The notes beneath the pieces are model-generated. The model was not told the DNA's origin, did not search any database, and saw only the letters and a list, made by a program, of their open reading frames with translations. A stretch of 13,928 nucleotides of DNA from DAOTWP01 sp034435675 (GTDB lineage Bacteria > Chloroflexota > Anaerolineae > Aggregatilineales > Phototrophicaceae). Positions 12,998 to 13,928 of the stretch are shown one piece after another. A program made the position numbers and the translations under genes. The stretch spans positions 1 to 13,928 of the forward strand of contig DAOTWP010000222.1 of the NCBI GenBank assembly GCA_034435675.1, given 5' to 3'. Each line of letters starts with the position of its first letter. Position 1 is the first letter of the stretch.

Positions 12998-13026
12998 TAG
13001 CCGCTGCTGCGCCCGCGCACTATAAT
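12998..13026 (+). promoter_or_regulatory. Promoter of the thioredoxin-like gene
   Basis: TATAAT at 13021-13026 is a perfect -10 in GC-rich surroundings. The 17-bp-spaced -35 (TAGCCG, 12998-13003) is weak. A start near 13033 would leave a 68-nt leader to the ATG at 13101. Confidence 0.5.
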
Positions 13027-13100
13027 TCAGCGGCGGGGTATTCCGGGGCACAAACCAGACCCCCGCAGTGGAACCGATCAGCCAACAGGTTGTAATTGCG

Positions 13101-13592
13101 ATGCAGTTCTTTAACCAGTTCTCGTTTTTAATCTTCAGCGCAGTGGGTGGGGTGGTGCTGGCACTGCTGCTGTGGCGCTGGCAGCGTCCGCCGCTGCTGC
13201 TGCGTGGTGCACTGATGGCAGCCTATGCGGTGGGAATTGTGCTCGTCGCGCTGCTGGTGCGCTACCCGGTTGGCACGGTTGACAGCGCCGAGCAGGTCGA
13301 GGCGACGCTGAACAATGGCAACCCCTCGCTGGTGATGCTTTATTCCAATTACTGTGTCGGCTGCATGGTGGCGCTGCCCGGCGTGCGTGCGCTGCAAAAC
13401 GACCTTGCGGACACGCCGATCAACTTTATCCTGCTCAACATTCACGAGCGCCCCGGCAGCAGTCTGCTGGAACGCTTCCGGTTCGAGATTTCGCCCACCT
13501 TCCTGCTTTTTGATCGCAACGGACAGGAGGTGCTGCGCAGCAGCAGCCTGCCGGACGCAGCAGCAGTCCGCGCGCTGGTGCAGCCAGGTTAA
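13101..13592 (+). CDS. Membrane-anchored thioredoxin-like protein
   Basis: A 163-aa protein. Residues about 6-27 and 35-56 are two membrane helices (FSFLIFSAVGGVVLALLLW; GALMAAYAVGIVLVALLV). The rest is a thioredoxin fold: SLVMLYSNYCVGCMVALPGV carries the CxxC active site (Cys85, Cys88), INFILLNIHE is the next strand, and ISPTFLLFDRNGQEVLRSSS contains the cis-proline (Pro132) and the last strand. The redox domain should face outside, judging by its place after two helices, which suggests a role in disulfide exchange or in keeping exported proteins reduced; this is inference. A GTG at 13068 would add 11 residues, but it has no ribosome site. The ATG at 13101 is preferred with moderate confidence, since its own site is also weak. 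It converges on the DUF3267 gene with a 9-bp gap. Confidence 0.85.
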   Translation: MQFFNQFSFLIFSAVGGVVLALLLWRWQRPPLLLRGALMAAYAVGIVLVALLVRYPVGTVDSAEQVEATLNNGNPSLVMLYSNYCVGCMVALPGVRALQNDLADTPINFILLNIHERPGSSLLERFRFEISPTFLLFDRNGQEVLRSSSLPDAAAVRALVQPG

Positions 13593-13601
13593 ACGGGCGG
13601 G

Positions 13602-13928
13602 CTAAGCGGGCATGCTCTCGGCAGCGAAAATGCGAATACCGTCCTGTTCATCGCGCACGAGCATGTCCGGCGGGTAGCGCAGCACCGCGCGCGCCATCCA
13701 CAGGTCGCCAATCGCGCCGTTGGCATTCAGCGCCGCCGCCAGTGTCACGGGGATATAGGCACTGCCCGGCAGCAGCAGCGTGCCCAGCAGCGCCCCGGCA
13801 CTGATGACCACCAGCGGCGCAAGCGCAATCACCACAAACTCGCGGCGGCGGAACAGCGCATTATCGGCGGTGGCATAAAGAATGCCTTTGTTCAGTTCCA
13901 TGCCAAAGCGCGGCTTGTGCCCCGTCCA
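13602..13928 (-). CDS. DUF3267 putative zincin, C-terminal part (5' end outside window)
   Basis: On the minus strand the frame is open to the right edge; 108 codons are visible. An ATG at 13899-13901 exists, but the residues before it (WTGHKPRFG) fit the family and continue the protein. The pattern GHKPRFGMELNKGILYATAD, REFVVIALAPLVVISAGALL and NANGAIGDLWMARAVLRYPP then DEQDGIRIF matches the end of DUF3267 proteins, membrane-associated putative metallopeptidases. Their HExxH zinc motif normally sits just before the GxKPRFG segment, so it should lie right outside the window. Two membrane segments are visible. The substrate is unknown. Confidence 0.82.
   Translation of the reverse strand, partial: WTGHKPRFGMELNKGILYATADNALFRRREFVVIALAPLVVISAGALLGTLLLPGSAYIPVTLAAALNANGAIGDLWMARAVLRYPPDMLVRDEQDGIRIFAAESMPA

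Overview
The window is GC-rich, gene-dense DNA from a free-living bacterium. The protein families suggest a member of the Chloroflexota, probably Anaerolineae-like: a DinB-domain protein, a PDZ/SRPBCC fusion, a secreted SH3/FecR-like protein, a MoxR ATPase, a Mut7-C RNase, a DUF3267 zincin and an HNH module with a small partner. This placement comes from gene content and protein style only; there is no rRNA or other marker. I see no tRNA, rRNA, CRISPR array, transposase or prophage gene.

Left part (1-2527): the 3' end of a GT4-type glycosyltransferase cut by the window edge; a two-gene unit of an 84-aa protein overlapping an HNH endonuclease by ATGA; then, on the minus strand, a Mut7-C RNase-domain protein with a ubiquitin-like N-terminus. 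The Mut7-C gene and the next operon diverge from a short region whose predicted -10 boxes overlap.

Centre-left (2634-5532): a plus-strand three-gene operon. It encodes a two-domain protein (DUF4062 plus a C-terminal TIR/deoxyribosyltransferase-like domain), a DinB-family protein overlapping it by ATGA, and an FMN-dependent alpha-hydroxy-acid oxidase/dehydrogenase with all catalytic residues. It ends in a three-copy 14-bp tandem repeat that overlaps the stop codons of two convergent genes.

Centre (5530-8746): minus-strand genes for a small membrane protein with a possible coupled 16-aa leader, a 47-aa predicted membrane peptide, and a glyoxalase-like VOC protein carrying four MESGSR hexapeptide repeats. 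A strong hairpin terminator separates the first from the other two. Divergent to the VOC gene is a 406-aa SRPBCC-PDZ-DinB fusion, followed by a very strong hairpin terminator.

Right part (8746-13928): an orphan MoxR-type AAA+ ATPase (minus); a 315-bp gap holding a 70-bp inverted-repeat element; a minus-strand pair of a secreted SH3/FecR-like protein followed 4 bp later by a class I methyltransferase; a plus-strand membrane-anchored thioredoxin-like protein with its own TATAAT promoter; and the C-terminal part of a DUF3267 putative zincin running off the right edge.

The best candidates for undescribed biology are the DUF4062/TIR-like protein with its operon partners, the HNH plus small-protein pair, the SRPBCC-PDZ-DinB fusion, and the repeat structures. 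None can be proved from this sequence alone.
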